Source of the DNA: Elmis aenea
Lineage: Eukaryota > Arthropoda > Insecta > Coleoptera > Elmidae
Length of the DNA stretch: 64,000 nucleotides
Assembly (NCBI GenBank): GCA_947652605.1
Contig: OX393581.1
Coordinates: 49,437,924 to 49,501,923 of the forward strand
Direction: 5' to 3'
The position numbers and the translations under genes were made by a program. The notes beneath the pieces are model-generated. The model did not search any database. It saw nothing but the letters and a program-made list of their open reading frames with translations, and was not told the origin of the DNA. The stretch's first letter is position 1; the number at the start of each line of letters is the position of its first letter. Positions 1 to 12,100 of this stretch are shown here, piece after piece.

Positions 1-290
1 GTATTTAATAAAATTATAAATAAACTAAATTTGATTTTTTTGGAGGTAAAATTATTATAATGTAACTTTTCTGAATATTAATTTTCATTATTTTGTATTT
101 GAATTTTGAGAAATTTTAAAGAATTTTTTTTTTAACTTTTGAAGATCAATAATTTGTTCATTTATTTAACTTCACTTGTTTCTTAGGGTCAAATATTGTA
201 ATTTTTGGTCCATTTCCACATATCTCATAAAATTTTAGCTTTGTTTTTAAAAACAAATTTTTAAATAAAAAAATTATTTTATTAATATTT

Positions 291-360
291 GGAGCGCGGA
301 GCGGAGCGGGAGCGGAGCGTGAGCAGGCATCTTGATGCCGGAGCGGAGCGGAGCGGAGCA
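291..360. repeat. GGAGC pentanucleotide microsatellite
   Basis: A GC-rich island inside very AT-rich DNA, made of irregular GGAGC/GGAGCG units broken by a short spacer near 322-338. The rest of 1-690 is AT-rich with no coding signal that I can support. Confidence 0.75.
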
Positions 361-693
361 ACTAAAAAATTGGACTGCTCCAAACCCCTGGTTACACTAA
401 CATTTAAAGTCTGCCTGCTACAATGGCTATTTATTTATGTAAAAATAAAATAAAAACCAAACACTTTGATCAAGAAACAGTTTTTAAACAAGCACAAATA
501 ATTTTTTTTTAAATAAGTAACTGTAAACATTTAAATGAATATTATCATATTCTATTACTTTTCAATTCTAATGTAGAAACATAAATGTTTCTCTATTTTT
601 TGGGCATACCTATATCTTGCAAGAAACTAATTAAAATCAAAATTAAGTCGCAATAAACTACTCCTAATATGAGTGCATTCATATTCATATAAC

Positions 694-899
694 CCAGTGT
701 TTCTCAAACTTCTTACTCTGAGGATCCCTTCCAAGATTAATAGTTTATAGAGGAACCCTAAAAATTGAAGACAATATTTTATTTTTACTTAGCCTGGCAA
801 ATAAGTTTGATTTTCGAACATAATAAAAGGCTCAGGGGACCCCTTTGAAAGGATTCAGGGACCCCCAGAGGTCCGTGGACCACACTTTGAGAACCACTG
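694..899. mobile_element. hAT-like MITE with CAGTGTTTCTCAA ends
   Basis: The terminal inverted repeats read CAGTGTTTCTCAAACTTC at the left and CACTTTGAGAACCACTG at the right. The interior shares motifs (CTGAGGATCCC, GACCACACTTTGAG) with the copy at 15218-15412, so the two are one family. The CAGTG start and roughly 200-bp size fit non-autonomous hAT elements. No clean 8-bp target duplication is visible here, unlike the other copy. Confidence 0.65.
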
Positions 900-1371
900 A
901 CTTATAACCTAATGAATCATAATGTGAAAACCAATTATCTGCCAATTTGCTTATTGGTGCATCCCTAATTTCAAGTATACAATGAAATTTTAAACATCAG
1001 TCACTGCCAGTGATAATATGAATGGTTAATGCTAATAAATTACTTACTCAATTTTATTCCCCCGATTTAGAAGCTTCCATTTCTTTGTCTTTTGCCAGCA
1101 TTGGAATTTTTCTGACCACCATTTCCTTGAAGTTGTCCTTGGTCTCTTCCTAAATAATTTTATCGTTGCCTTTGCTTCATACGCTCTTCTAAGTATCTTA
1201 AGACTCTCCCTTCATTGAAAGACACACTCAACACGATCTTTGGTACCCTCATGCTGCTTGAAGAACCGGTAAAAAGCTGTGGGTCTCAGCTCTGGGGATT
1301 ATACTTGGGGAAAAAAAACCTTTAAACCTCTTACTCCTTTTGTGGGAGGGCTTTAACGACTACCACCATAT

Positions 1372-2910
1372 TCATTTTGAAGCTTCTTCACTCTTAACAT
1401 TGGCGATTTCCTCTCCGCTTTCCTTACTAGATTTAGGAAGTGTTTTTTCATTATTTCGTTCCTTAACCTCTTTAGTTTGGCAACGATTTCCTGATGATTG
1501 TGTTCGTGTTTTAATAGGTTCATAGTGTGCCATTTCCTGGCGTTTTGTTCGCGTATTTTTTTCCTTGCTGTGTTTAAACTTTGAGTTACGTTTATCAGTT
1601 TGCAGAACTTCTGGTTCTACATTTGATTCATTGCTATGATCCAAAGTGTCTGTTTTATGCCTTTCCTTGGTCTCATTTTTTTCACTAAGATTTTCTAGAT
1701 CACCTTTAAGTTCTTTTTTGTCCTGACCAGCTGATTGGTTTTGACCATCAGTATCTGAAGAGATTTGCTTTTTTCTTGTATTCCTGTTTTGACCATCAGT
1801 ATCTGAAGAGACTTGCTCTCTTCTTGTATTCTTGTTTTGACCATCAGTATCTGAAGAAATTTGCCCTTTTCTTGTATTCCTGTTTTGACCATCAGTATCT
1901 GAAGAGATTTGCTCTCTTCTTGTATTCCTGTTTTGGCCATCAGTATCTGAAGAAATTTGCTCTCTTCTTGTATTCCTGTTTTGACCATCAGTATCTAAAG
2001 AGATTTGCCCTTTTCTTGTATTCCTGTTTTGACCATCAGTATCTGAAGAAATTTGCTCTTTTCTTGTATTCCTTGTATAAAACTTTTTAGGTTTCGATGA
2101 AGGCTGCTTCGATTTGTTTAAACTTGGTAAAGCCTTCGAATCGTCAACCACACACTTCCGTTCTCCAGTTTCGGAAGAAAACTCGACTTTAATATTCATA
2201 ATTCGTTTCAGCGGGCTATCTTCAGGGCTTAAGTTATTAAACTTTGGACTGGACGACGATTCTTTCCTTGGATTGCGTGAAGGTTCCTCTATTGGATTGT
2301 GGGAAGTGTCTTCCCACTTGTTGGTCCTGGGTTTGTATCCGCCATTTCTATTTCTGTTATACTGTCGGGAATATATAAAGGGTTCACCTTTTTGTTGATA
2401 TTTTTGATGTTCTGTAGACTCGGTTTCCTTCTCAAAACCACGACCTCCCTTATTAACTCTGTTTGGACTTTGTAAATCCGATTCTTCTTTACTAGTATCG
2501 TTATATTTATTGCTATTGTCCCGTAGCGGATCTCTTAAAAAGTTGTAAGGAGGATCTGGAGGTGGGTTGCCTTTTCCTGTAAATAAATGTGATTAGTGAA
2601 TAAACTAAACTTTGAAATTAAAACTACCTGAAGTGCTCTGCTGTTGCCTAATTCGATTCAGTTTTAACCGCAAATCTTCAACTGGTGGACGATTGTTGGG
2701 CCTGCAATTATAAAATTATATAGTTACTTTATGCAGTATAAGCTGTAATTAAATACTCCTATCTTTTAACAAAATGATGTTATCTGAATTATCATGATTA
2801 AATATAAACATGAGCAACTTTCAGAGAGTTATGTAAGACATTTAATTTGCACATATATACCTTGTTTTGGGGAGAAATTTCTCATTTTTTTGCTCTTCTG
2901 GTACAGACAT
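1372..2910 (-). CDS. Unrecognised low-complexity protein with a 16-residue tandem repeat
   Basis: Three exons on the minus strand, 2861-2910, 2628-2701 and 1372-2576, join through GT-AG introns to 443 codons (442 aa). The start MSVPEEQKNEKF at 2910 is the first ATG, and the frame is continuous to the stop at 1372. The protein is hydrophilic and charged: an N-terminal part rich in Pro/Asn/Arg, then seven tandem copies of a 16-residue unit NTR-xx-QISSDTDGQNR, then a Lys/Glu-rich tail. No signal peptide, membrane segment or catalytic motif is visible, and I do not recognise the family. It looks intrinsically disordered. It is head-to-head with TMEM184C (251 bp between starts). Coding-like patches in other frames at 1050-1270 may be a further exon or decayed sequence; I could not resolve them. 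Confidence 0.7.
1735..2070 (-). repeat. 48-bp tandem repeat within a coding exon (7 copies)
   Basis: Seven in-frame 48-bp units encode NTRKEQISSDTDGQNR-type repeats. Variation is concentrated at residues 4-5 (KE/KG/RE/KK), while SSDTDGQN is almost fixed. The unit length, a multiple of three, preserves the frame. Confidence 0.9.
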
Positions 2911-3160
2911 TGCTTAGGAATTGCAGCATAAACGCAATTAAACAATAATTTTGATATTATAAAAGAAACTTTTGATAATTTATCAGACACCAGAAGCGAA
3001 ATAAGTAGTTCCACTGTACGCTGGTAGTTCTACTGTATAATATTTTTTACAACTTTGGTATTGTTATGGCGTTGTCAGTTTGACGTTTGTATAAATATTT
3101 GTGTTTACAAGAAGTTTAGAAACATTTATAAATATAATTTCAAAACGAAATGTTTAAAAA

Positions 3161-5001
3161 ATGTCGATGGAAGGATGTTTAAACTGTATATCAAAATGGA
3201 GACTGTGGATTAGACCTCTAGCAATATTTTTTTACGCTTTAGCTGTATTAGTATTTGTCCCTTTGTTTCTAGTGAAATCGTTACAAACTGGCTTTGATAA
3301 GAGAGATCAAGAAATTCTCATAGCAGGAGTATTTGTATGGCTGGCCATACCTACATCACTATGGGAAATAATACAACACGTCATACACTACACACAACCG
3401 AAGTTACAAAAACATGTCATTCGGTGAGTCTTACAACTTATTTAAATATCTACAGTTATAAGATTGGTTTGTTTTTCAGGGTTCTATGGATGGTACCGAT
3501 CTACGCTATAAATGCTGTAAGTTGCAATCAATTGCTTATTGCGTTAATATTAGAAATTATTAATTTCAGTGGTTAGTACTGTTATACCCAAAACATTCTG
3601 TTTACATGGATAGTGCACGAGAATGCTATGAAGCGTACGTCATTTACAACTTCATGAAGTTTCTCTTAAACTATTTAAACACAGAAATGGATCTCGAAGC
3701 TAATTTAGAATTAAAACCGCAAGTGAAACACATCTTTCCGATGTGTTGTTTGCCAGATTGGGAGATGGGAAGGTAAAAGTTGTTTTAAAAACGTTGCATT
3801 TACATTAAACAAGTTTTTTTCAGGGAATTCGTGCACATCTGCAAGCACGGTATTCTTCAATATACTGTAATACGACCTTTAACTACAGCATTATCATTGT
3901 AAGTATTAATAGTGGTTGTTTCATCATGCACTAACATGCTGAATATTGCAGCATCTGTAAACTGGCAGGTGTTTACGGAGAAGGGGAATTTCGAGGGGAT
4001 GTGGCTTTTCCATATCTGATGGCTGTCAATAATTTATCACAGTTTGCTGCGATGTACTGTCTTGTATTATTTTACAAAGCAACCTTTGCTGAACTGAGGC
4101 CTATGAAACCGTTCCCCAAATTTTTGTGTATAAAGGCGGTCGTATTTTTTTCGTTTTTGTAAGTTAAGTGAAATAATATACCTACAAAGTTGTTATTTAA
4201 AATATTTCAGTCAAGGAGTATTAATCGACGTGTTAGTCTATTCAGGAACAATTTTACCAAACTCCCCTACACCTGCAGATGGTTTAAGCATTTCAAAGCG
4301 ATTACAGGTGAGAATCCATGTACCTAATTTTACCGCTCCCCTTTAGGGGGGTATAACTCCGAAAGGAGACGTCTAAAGAAAAAAATGTACATGAAAGACC
4401 CCCCTTAATTTTCGACAAGGAATCACCTCCCGAATTTTTTTGCAACACTTAAGAAACACCTTGTATATTTACTTACAGATTTTTCTTTCCAGAATTTCCT
4501 GATTTGCATAGAAATGTGTATAGCCGCTGTGGCTCACCATTATAGTTTCTCTTATAAGCCGTATGTAAGATCTGACGCAACACAGTCGTGTTGTCAAGCA
4601 TTTCTAGCGATGTGGGATGTTTCCGACGTGCAACGAGATATCCAAGAACATCTCGGTATTGTTAGTAAGTGTTGCAAAGCGTCGGACATTTTTTAATTAC
4701 GCCAACGAAGTGTCGGTTTCAATCTCTACCGATATTAATTTTTTCAACAGGTAGTTCAATTAGTAGACGTATACGTGGTCGTAGTATGTATAGTATACCA
4801 CGAGGCCAAGACGAGTATTCAAGTTTAGTGTCGAGGACGGCCACAAGTGCTCCGTCTTCGTCCAACAATCTCTACCAAAGTTTCGAAGACGACTTCGCTT
4901 TAAACTACGGCGCGATGGACGCCAGCGATTTACCACGAACACATAACACCACAAGCACTTCCCACAGTTCCAGACTAAATAAAAATAACGTAGACCTTTA
5001 A
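3161..5001 (+). CDS. TMEM184C: Transmembrane protein 184C-like (OSTalpha/TMEM184 family)
   Basis: Eight exons (3161-3423, 3480-3516, 3570-3772, 3824-3898, 3952-4158, 4211-4307, 4493-4664, 4751-5001) give 434 aa with all GT-AG borders in frame. Family signatures seen are [12 protein letters not shown] near residue 13, [57 protein letters not shown] and [14 protein letters not shown]. They match the human TMEM184C that I remember in order and spacing. About seven hydrophobic segments are followed by a Ser-rich cytosolic tail. The family is related to organic solute transporter alpha; the specific substrate is not known from sequence. Intron 6 (4308-4492) carries a piece of a transposon. A poly(A) signal AATAAA lies at 5160. 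Confidence 0.93.
4325..4468 (-). mobile_element. Fragment of a TA-flanked fold-back MITE in TMEM184C intron 6
   Basis: This stretch is the reverse complement of 63076-63210: shared parts include CCGAAAGGAGACGTCTAA, GGAATCACCTCCCGA and the end AACACTTAAGAAACACC. Only one half of the element is present. It lies wholly inside the 185-bp intron and so accounts for most of it. Confidence 0.8.
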
Positions 5002-5159
5002 AGATTTACACCGATACAATTGTAGCTTTTTCTACAAAGTTAGTTGATAACGTAAATTTGTGAATGTATGCTTGTTGCGTTGAGCTGTCTGATGATATGT
5101 TTTTAATCATACAATGTATACTGTGATCCTTTATATAATATATTATATATTTTATAGTT

Positions 5160-5165
5160 AATAAA
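5160..5165 (+). terminator. Poly(A) signal of TMEM184C
   Basis: AATAAA lies 159 bp after the stop codon, in an AT-rich 3' UTR. It is the first canonical hexamer downstream. Confidence 0.7.
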
Positions 5166-7290
5166 GTTTATTTAGCACGCGAAGTAGTTGCATTTTTAAT
5201 TTAAATACCTTTATACAACTATACAGGGTGTCCCAGTTATCGTGAACAGCATGGGGATCTCGTAAACGGTAAAGATACAGCTATGGTTAAATGAGTCAAA
5301 ATGATGTAATGTAATATTTTATACTTCTGTCGTCCTTTTCTTAATCGTGATTGCTGATTGGTATTAGATGCTAATATGCGTATGAAATACTTTAAAAAAA
5401 ATAATAATAATGTAGTTTATTTAGTGATTTACTAATTTAGTTTACATTTTATAACTTAGGTCTATAAATATATAAAAAAATTTAAACTATTCCTTAACAT
5501 AACTACTAAGCTTGCGTCTAAACCTTACATTTGTTTCATGTTTAAGTTCGCTTGTTAGATCGTTATGAAATTACAGTCCTTCATAAAATAGAGAATTTTG
5601 AGTGTAACTTCGTATCCTGAATGGCAATTTAAAGTCTTGCTATATGTCTTCTTATAAATAATTGAACCATGCACGATTTCCGCAAACACTGGACTAACAT
5701 GTGCTTGCAACATGATTGCGAGGCAACTATTTTGGTTCAAGGTTGTTCTAAACTACCATTTTGGGTTACCACTAGCCTTAGAAGCACTATATACAATCAA
5801 CATTATATATCCCAAGTGTTGTTGGCCAATTTGAGTCGAATTGTCTTGGCTTCGGTGTAGGTTGTGAGAAACGAATCAAAAGTTTTACATCATACACACA
5901 CCACATAACCACAGAAACGCGTTTCAAACATCACAAATGAATCCAGTATACGATTTTTGCACTAAATATCCACCTGCATTTGGTTAATTTGAATAATTTG
6001 ATCAATTTTTATATTTTGTAGGTTATTTGACGTTTACAATTGTCAACAAACGAGAGACGACAGGTCGCCAACTCAAGTTCAGAAAGTCCCTAGTACCCTA
6101 AAACAGAGGAATACCTCTTGCAACTTCTGTGATCCTGATACTCAATATTGGAATCCCTATACTAAAAGCATTGAGTTGCAAAATATCTCGGAATCGGCTG
6201 TCGGCGCACAAGCTTAGCCTAGGGACATTTTCATAAGCTATGTTTTGTACAGGTTTAATTGAAATGTCAATGTTTTGAATATAATTCAAGTTAATATTTA
6301 TATTTAAACTAATTTATGTGGTTTAAAAAATATTGTAGAACATTATATTTATTTTAGAACAGTATGTAAGATGTTAATTAATTGTTTAAAGGCAAACATC
6401 AATGGAATTAGTGTGTGTGGTGTCAGCGCAGTGCTAAACTTCAACAGTGATGTTTGTTGGTGTTAGAAAAGTAGAAAATGAAGATAAAATAGCAAATTTA
6501 ATGGAGTTACTGAATCAAAATAGGCAAATATAGATGACCAGTACATTATATAGTACTAATATTGTGCATTTTGGCTAATAAAAATGTATTTAGTCGATTA
6601 ACGAACAAAATAGAGCAGCGCAAAGTTATTTTTTTAATCTTGTATTTTGTAAGTATTAAATGAATAAAAGTCGATGAGTAACTCTAATTGTGACTATATT
6701 TAAGAGTAAAGATGCGCAGTCGATGTACCAGAGAAGCTGCCGATTCTTAAATATAAAATAGCATTGTTATTAATAAAAATACACTGACATCACAATTCGG
6801 ATGATATTTCTGTAACATTTGTGATTGCGTAGTCAAAGATTCCATTATCTTGGTTCGTAGAAATGGAAGAAAACATCAATGGGTTTGGGTAAGTAATAGA
6901 AATTGATAAACTCCTCACAGGTCAACGCTTATTTACAATTGTAGGTACATCGATGTGAATTAAGTGCAGCTGTCTAAATGCTATTAAAAGTAGGTTTACG
7001 CAGAACTAAAACAAGTTGGAAGAGAAGAAACTAGAAAATTGTCTTTAAGAGAAGAGGAAAAAGAATAAACGAAAAGTTGAAGGGATGTTTAAGAAAGTAA
7101 TAAACAAGCAGGCAAACTCAGCTGTATTATAGGATTTTCTTGATTTGGTTTTTTAAAGAAAAAGTAAAAAACTGATAGTGACTAGACAGTTGGTGTGAAA
7201 TAGTAAAGATTTTTTGAAACTGTCATATAACTATTAAATGGTTATGAATGAAATAGACGTAATAAAAGTTTTGTTCAAACTGAATTGTGT
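5166..7290. other. Intergenic, no gene seen
   Basis: AT-rich spacer between TMEM184C and the 172-bp array. It starts with one isolated transposon end at 5223 (TACAGGGTGTCCCAGTTATC), the same end type as the fold-back elements described elsewhere, without a visible partner end. Short ORFs here lack splice or codon support. An unrecognised noncoding transcript cannot be excluded. Confidence 0.5.
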
Positions 7291-7299
7291 TTTTATTGA

Positions 7300-8200
7300 T
7301 GTTTATGATAAGTCTTGTACAGCATACTTTTAAAATTCATATTTGAGATATAAATATTGTATCGTTTAATTTTGATCGGATTTTTACTTAAACATGTCAC
7401 TCGGCACCGAGAATCCAAAACTAATTTCTTAATAACTTTATCAATAAGGCAAAAATTAAAATTTTCATTCAAGTTCTCGACTGGAGTAGAACAGTATACT
7501 TTTTAAATTCATATTTGAGATATAAATATAGCTTTGTTTAATTTTTATTGGATTTTTACTTATACACATCATTCGGCACCGAGAATCCAAAACAAATTTC
7601 TTGATAACTTTATCGTTTCAACAAAAATTACAATTTTCATTCAAGTTCTCCACTAGCGTAGAACAGTATACTTTTTAAATTCACATTTCAGTTATAAATA
7701 TAGCTTTATTTAATTTTTATTGGATTTTTACTCATACACGTCATTCGGCACCGAGAATCTAAAACAAATTTCTTGATAACGTTATCGTTTCAACAAAAAT
7801 TACAATTTTCATTCAAGTTCTCGACTGGCGTAGAACAGTATACTTTTTACATTCATATTTGAGATATAAATATAGCTTTGTTTAATTTTTATTCAATATT
7901 TACTCATATATGTCATTCTGCACCGAGTACCTAAAACAAATTTCTTAATAACTTTATTGTTACTATTATAATTTTGATTTTTATTCATGTTTTCGATTTA
8001 TTTCGTACAGTAAACTTTATAAATTCATATTTGAGGCAAAAATATACAGCATTGCTTAATTTTATTGGATTTTCACCAATTATTGTCTTTTGATAGCTCT
8101 GATCCAAAACAAATTTCCTAATAACTCAATCGTTACGACAACTATATTGTTTTCACTTGAGTTTAGGATTGTTCTAGTGCTGTAAACTTTAGAAATGTAC
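7300..8200. repeat. 172-bp tandem array (about 5 copies)
   Basis: The marker CGGCACCGAGAATCC recurs at 7402, 7574, 7746 and, diverged, at 7918 and about 8091: steps of 172, 172, 172 and about 173 bp. Copies 2 and 3 are the most alike; the right-hand copies are progressively degraded. The unit is close to nucleosomal length, as for many insect satellites. Confidence 0.9.
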
Positions 8201-9125
8201 TTTTGAGTCATAGAAAAAGCTATAATTACATTTTTACTAAAAGCAAAAACCTACAAGATACGCCTAGATAGGTATCCAATTTGCTTAACAAAACGCCTAC
8301 TTTCGGCATTTTTAGGCAACCTGTTTAACAGTTTTGTTTTTATAATTGCATACTGTTTTAGGCGTTTTGTGTAGTGGTTGCCTATAATTTAGGCGCAAAG
8401 TTAAGTAAGTTGCATACCGTAAGTCGACCTTTAATTAGTTGATGAATTTGCTAAGTCTTTTCGAAAGTGGACCCACTTTGGTCATTATGCTATATAATGC
8501 TAGGCAATTAAATCTTGGATACAGCTTCATGTTGGTATACAATCAGTTATCAACGCAGGTAATTTATGAACTACAAGACCAACTTACACTGCCGCAATGA
8601 AATAGCTAGAGAAACAAACTTAAAAAACTGGATACCCAAAAGGAAAAGACTAGGATAAAAACAATATATTAATTTTTTTGTAACTCATTAAATGCACACA
8701 TTTTATATGTAAAATATAAGTAGACTATATGACAATACATTAAAATGTTCACTTTACACCACCATTCTTGAAAGCAAAGCCTCGACGTAACTTGCAACGT
8801 ACAACAGGTCTGTAATAAGGATGAGACTCGAGACATGGAGTCGACCATTTTCACTCCCACATCGTGTTACACATAAAATCCATGTCTGCGTCCCTCAATT
8901 ATCTCTTAATCACATGCGCTTCAATATATTACATTAAATTTACTACATTAATGTGCAGCTATGCTATAGTTACTACCAAATATATAAAATGAACAGTAAA
9001 AGAGACGATAGAGACGTGGCATTGCGGAAGATCCCAAGCATACAATAAAACGGAGAGCGAAAGGCATTAACTGAAACAATATTAACACATAAGGCACGTT
9101 TACAAAAAGCCGACGTTACGTTTTA

Positions 9126-12100
9126 TTACTTCTTTTTGAGTGTGAAGAAGCTGCTGCGCTTACGATCTTCTTTCTGAGCTGAAGCGGGAAGCGTCTGGGA
9201 ACGCGACGGTCCAGAAGAGTCAGTATCGGAACATCCGTTAATACGAGCTATCCAGTTGCTCATCTCTGCGTCGTCGTGTGCTTGGAATAAGAATTCCGCA
9301 CCGCTTTCCAATCTAAAGGCAACAATTAATTCAATCACAACGAAAAAAATATCATATCTATTAAGACTTAATATAACAAAAAGTTACCGAGCATTAGAAA
9401 CATCTGCTAGTGGAAGAACAAATGACACAAGTATGTACAAACAAATGAATTAATTATTAAGGAATTTAGCATTAGATACATCTGCTAGTGGAAGAACTAA
9501 TGACACAAATATGTACAAACAAATTAATTAATTATTAAGGAATTTAGCATTAGAAACATCTGCTAGTGGAAGAACTAATGACACAAGTATGTACAAACAA
9601 ATGAAGTAATTATTAAGGAATTTAGCATTAGAAACATCTGCTAGTGGAAGAACAAATGACACAAGTATGTACAAACAAATGAATAAATTATTAAGGAATT
9701 TGGCATTAGAAACATCTGCTAGTGGAAGAACAAATGACACAAGTATGTACAAACAAATGAATTAATTATTAAGGAATTTAGCATTAGAAACATCTGCTAG
9801 TGGAAGTACAAATGACACAAGTATGTACAAACAAATGAATTAATTATTAAGGAATTTAGCATTAGCAACATCTGCTAGTGGAAGAACAAATGACACAAGT
9901 ATGTACAAACAAATTAATTAATTATTAAGGTATTTAGCATTAGAAACATCTGCTAGTGGAAGAACAAATGACACAAGCATGTACAAACAAATGAATTAAT
10001 TATTAAGGAATTTAGCATTAGAAACATCTGCTAGTAGAAGAACAAATGACACAAGTATGTACAAACAAATGAATTAATTATTAAGGAATTTATTTGAACA
10101 TTTTGTGAAGAATGTCCAACAGAAATTTCTTTCGAAGTAAAAAGTAACACTAAAAATGTCTCTTACTTCAATCTGAACACGTGTTTTTTCTTTTTGTAGT
10201 CTTGTGCTATGGAAGCACTGGCGTGATGTAGAGATAATGGTGATTCTCCCTTGTAAGTTTGGTCTGGGGTAGATTTGGATGCTTTAACATCTTTGTAGAA
10301 GATCAGCTGGGGCCCCCTCACTACAGCATATACCTTGTCCCACGATCGATTCATGGACTTAATGGAATGACTCTCCCAGTCATGTTTTCGTACAAGAACA
10401 CCTTCAATGATACCTTCGCTGGGCGGACTGCCACCTTCTGTTTAAACAAGCCGTTTAGTCGAAGAACATGATTAAATGCGATACAGAAACTACAGAAGCT
10501 AGAAGCACTAAGACGTTCATTTCTTTACACATATAAACATGTAATACAAAAAAAAGAGACAAAAAGCTATGCACAACGAATAATGTACCTTTGAAATTCC
10601 CTCATTTCTGACCTATAAACTGTATTTTGAATTAAGGAAGCTACAATAACTTTCTATGACGTTACTGAAAACTTATAATACCTGGCAGCGCTGCTTCGTC
10701 GTCACTAGCAGTTCCGGACGTCTTCGTCCCCTTTTTCCAACGGAAACTTCTAAACGGGGATTTGCTACGAGAACGATCCTTCCGTCTACCCTCTTTCTCT
10801 GTACGCAACACTTAGAACACCACAAATCAAGCACTGGACAACACACAACATGCCTTAAACTATTAAGGCTGTATTGTTTTTTTTAAGTATAAAAAAAACT
10901 TACTCGTCTGAGCCCGAGGGGCTGGTGTTGCCACCTCTTTAGGCCTTGCTTGCTGTTTAACCGTCGCCTGTGGTGGAGAACTAGCCGGGCGTTGCTGTCC
11001 ATGCACTACTAAACATGCCATGCTTGTAAACATGCAATATCTAACAAATTACATCATTTATTTTTCATTCCAGCAAACTTATGTGACGCTCATTTGTTTA
11101 ACAAATGGTAAATAATTATAAATACAATTTTAATACATTTTATGTTGAAAACAAGAGCGTTGTGTATTTAAATGTGTATAAATGTACAAGGCTACTTTAG
11201 GTAAAATCGTACCATATGTATTGACAAACAAAAGAACATTTAGAACAATTGAAATTGTTTACAACGACTGCAAATATGAAAGCTAGTTTGGTACTCCTAA
11301 ACGCAGCCCTACTCACATGTACAGGGTGGACCAAATTCAAATGTTTTACGGGGTATCTCGGTTACCGCAATAGAGAGCGAAAATCTGATATCAGTCTCTT
11401 GGGCTATTTTTTTGAGAAAATAACGCCTATGCAATCAGATTTTTTCTATCGGATTTCATTTTGGCACTACAGACGAAAATGGAAATTTCATAATTCATGA
11501 AAATTTTGCTATAACTTCTCTATTTATTAAATTAGACCAAAATGTTATATAGGTTTTTTATACAGATTTTTATGCTTAATTGAAAAACAAAAGTACATTT
11601 TTTTTAGCCATCTTGACTTTCGAGATATGGAGTAAACTTACATTTACTCCATAAACTTACATTTTTTTAAATAGAAACCCTAGTTGGCCATGAATTTATG
11701 TGGAATAGTATTTTTTTAGCTTTTCAAAAATACATAGTTTCATATATTTGTTGCAAAAAATAACCGAGATTGGCCAATTTTGTAAAAATTCGATCATCAA
11801 AGTTTGCCATGATTTCGTAAACAAGTGATGTTTGCAATTATTATTAAACAACTAAACGTCATTTTGAAGTACATTTGTCACCTTTAAAGCAAATCCGTGT
11901 ATTCTTTTGTATTTTATAACTGTTTATTGTGGTATTGTGAACATGGCTAAATTTGAAATTTTGAAAAGTTTAATATGTTAGAATATTACTTTGTAAGTAA
12001 TAAAAACGTAGCGGTTGCTGCAGAATTTACTTGGCAATGATGTTTAGTTGTTTAATAATTGCAAATATCACTTGTTTACGAAATCATGGCAAACTTTGAA

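Noticed and set aside
1695..2090. Two repetitive ORFs on both strands over the 48-bp repeat (1695-1988 and 1776-2090)
   Set aside because: Shadow frames of the coding minisatellite; the minus-strand frame chosen continues through flanking non-repetitive exons.
9528..9752. 74-residue repetitive ORF
   Set aside because: Translation of the 78-bp intron array, whose length is a multiple of three. It lies within a beta-Spectrin intron and has no splice support.
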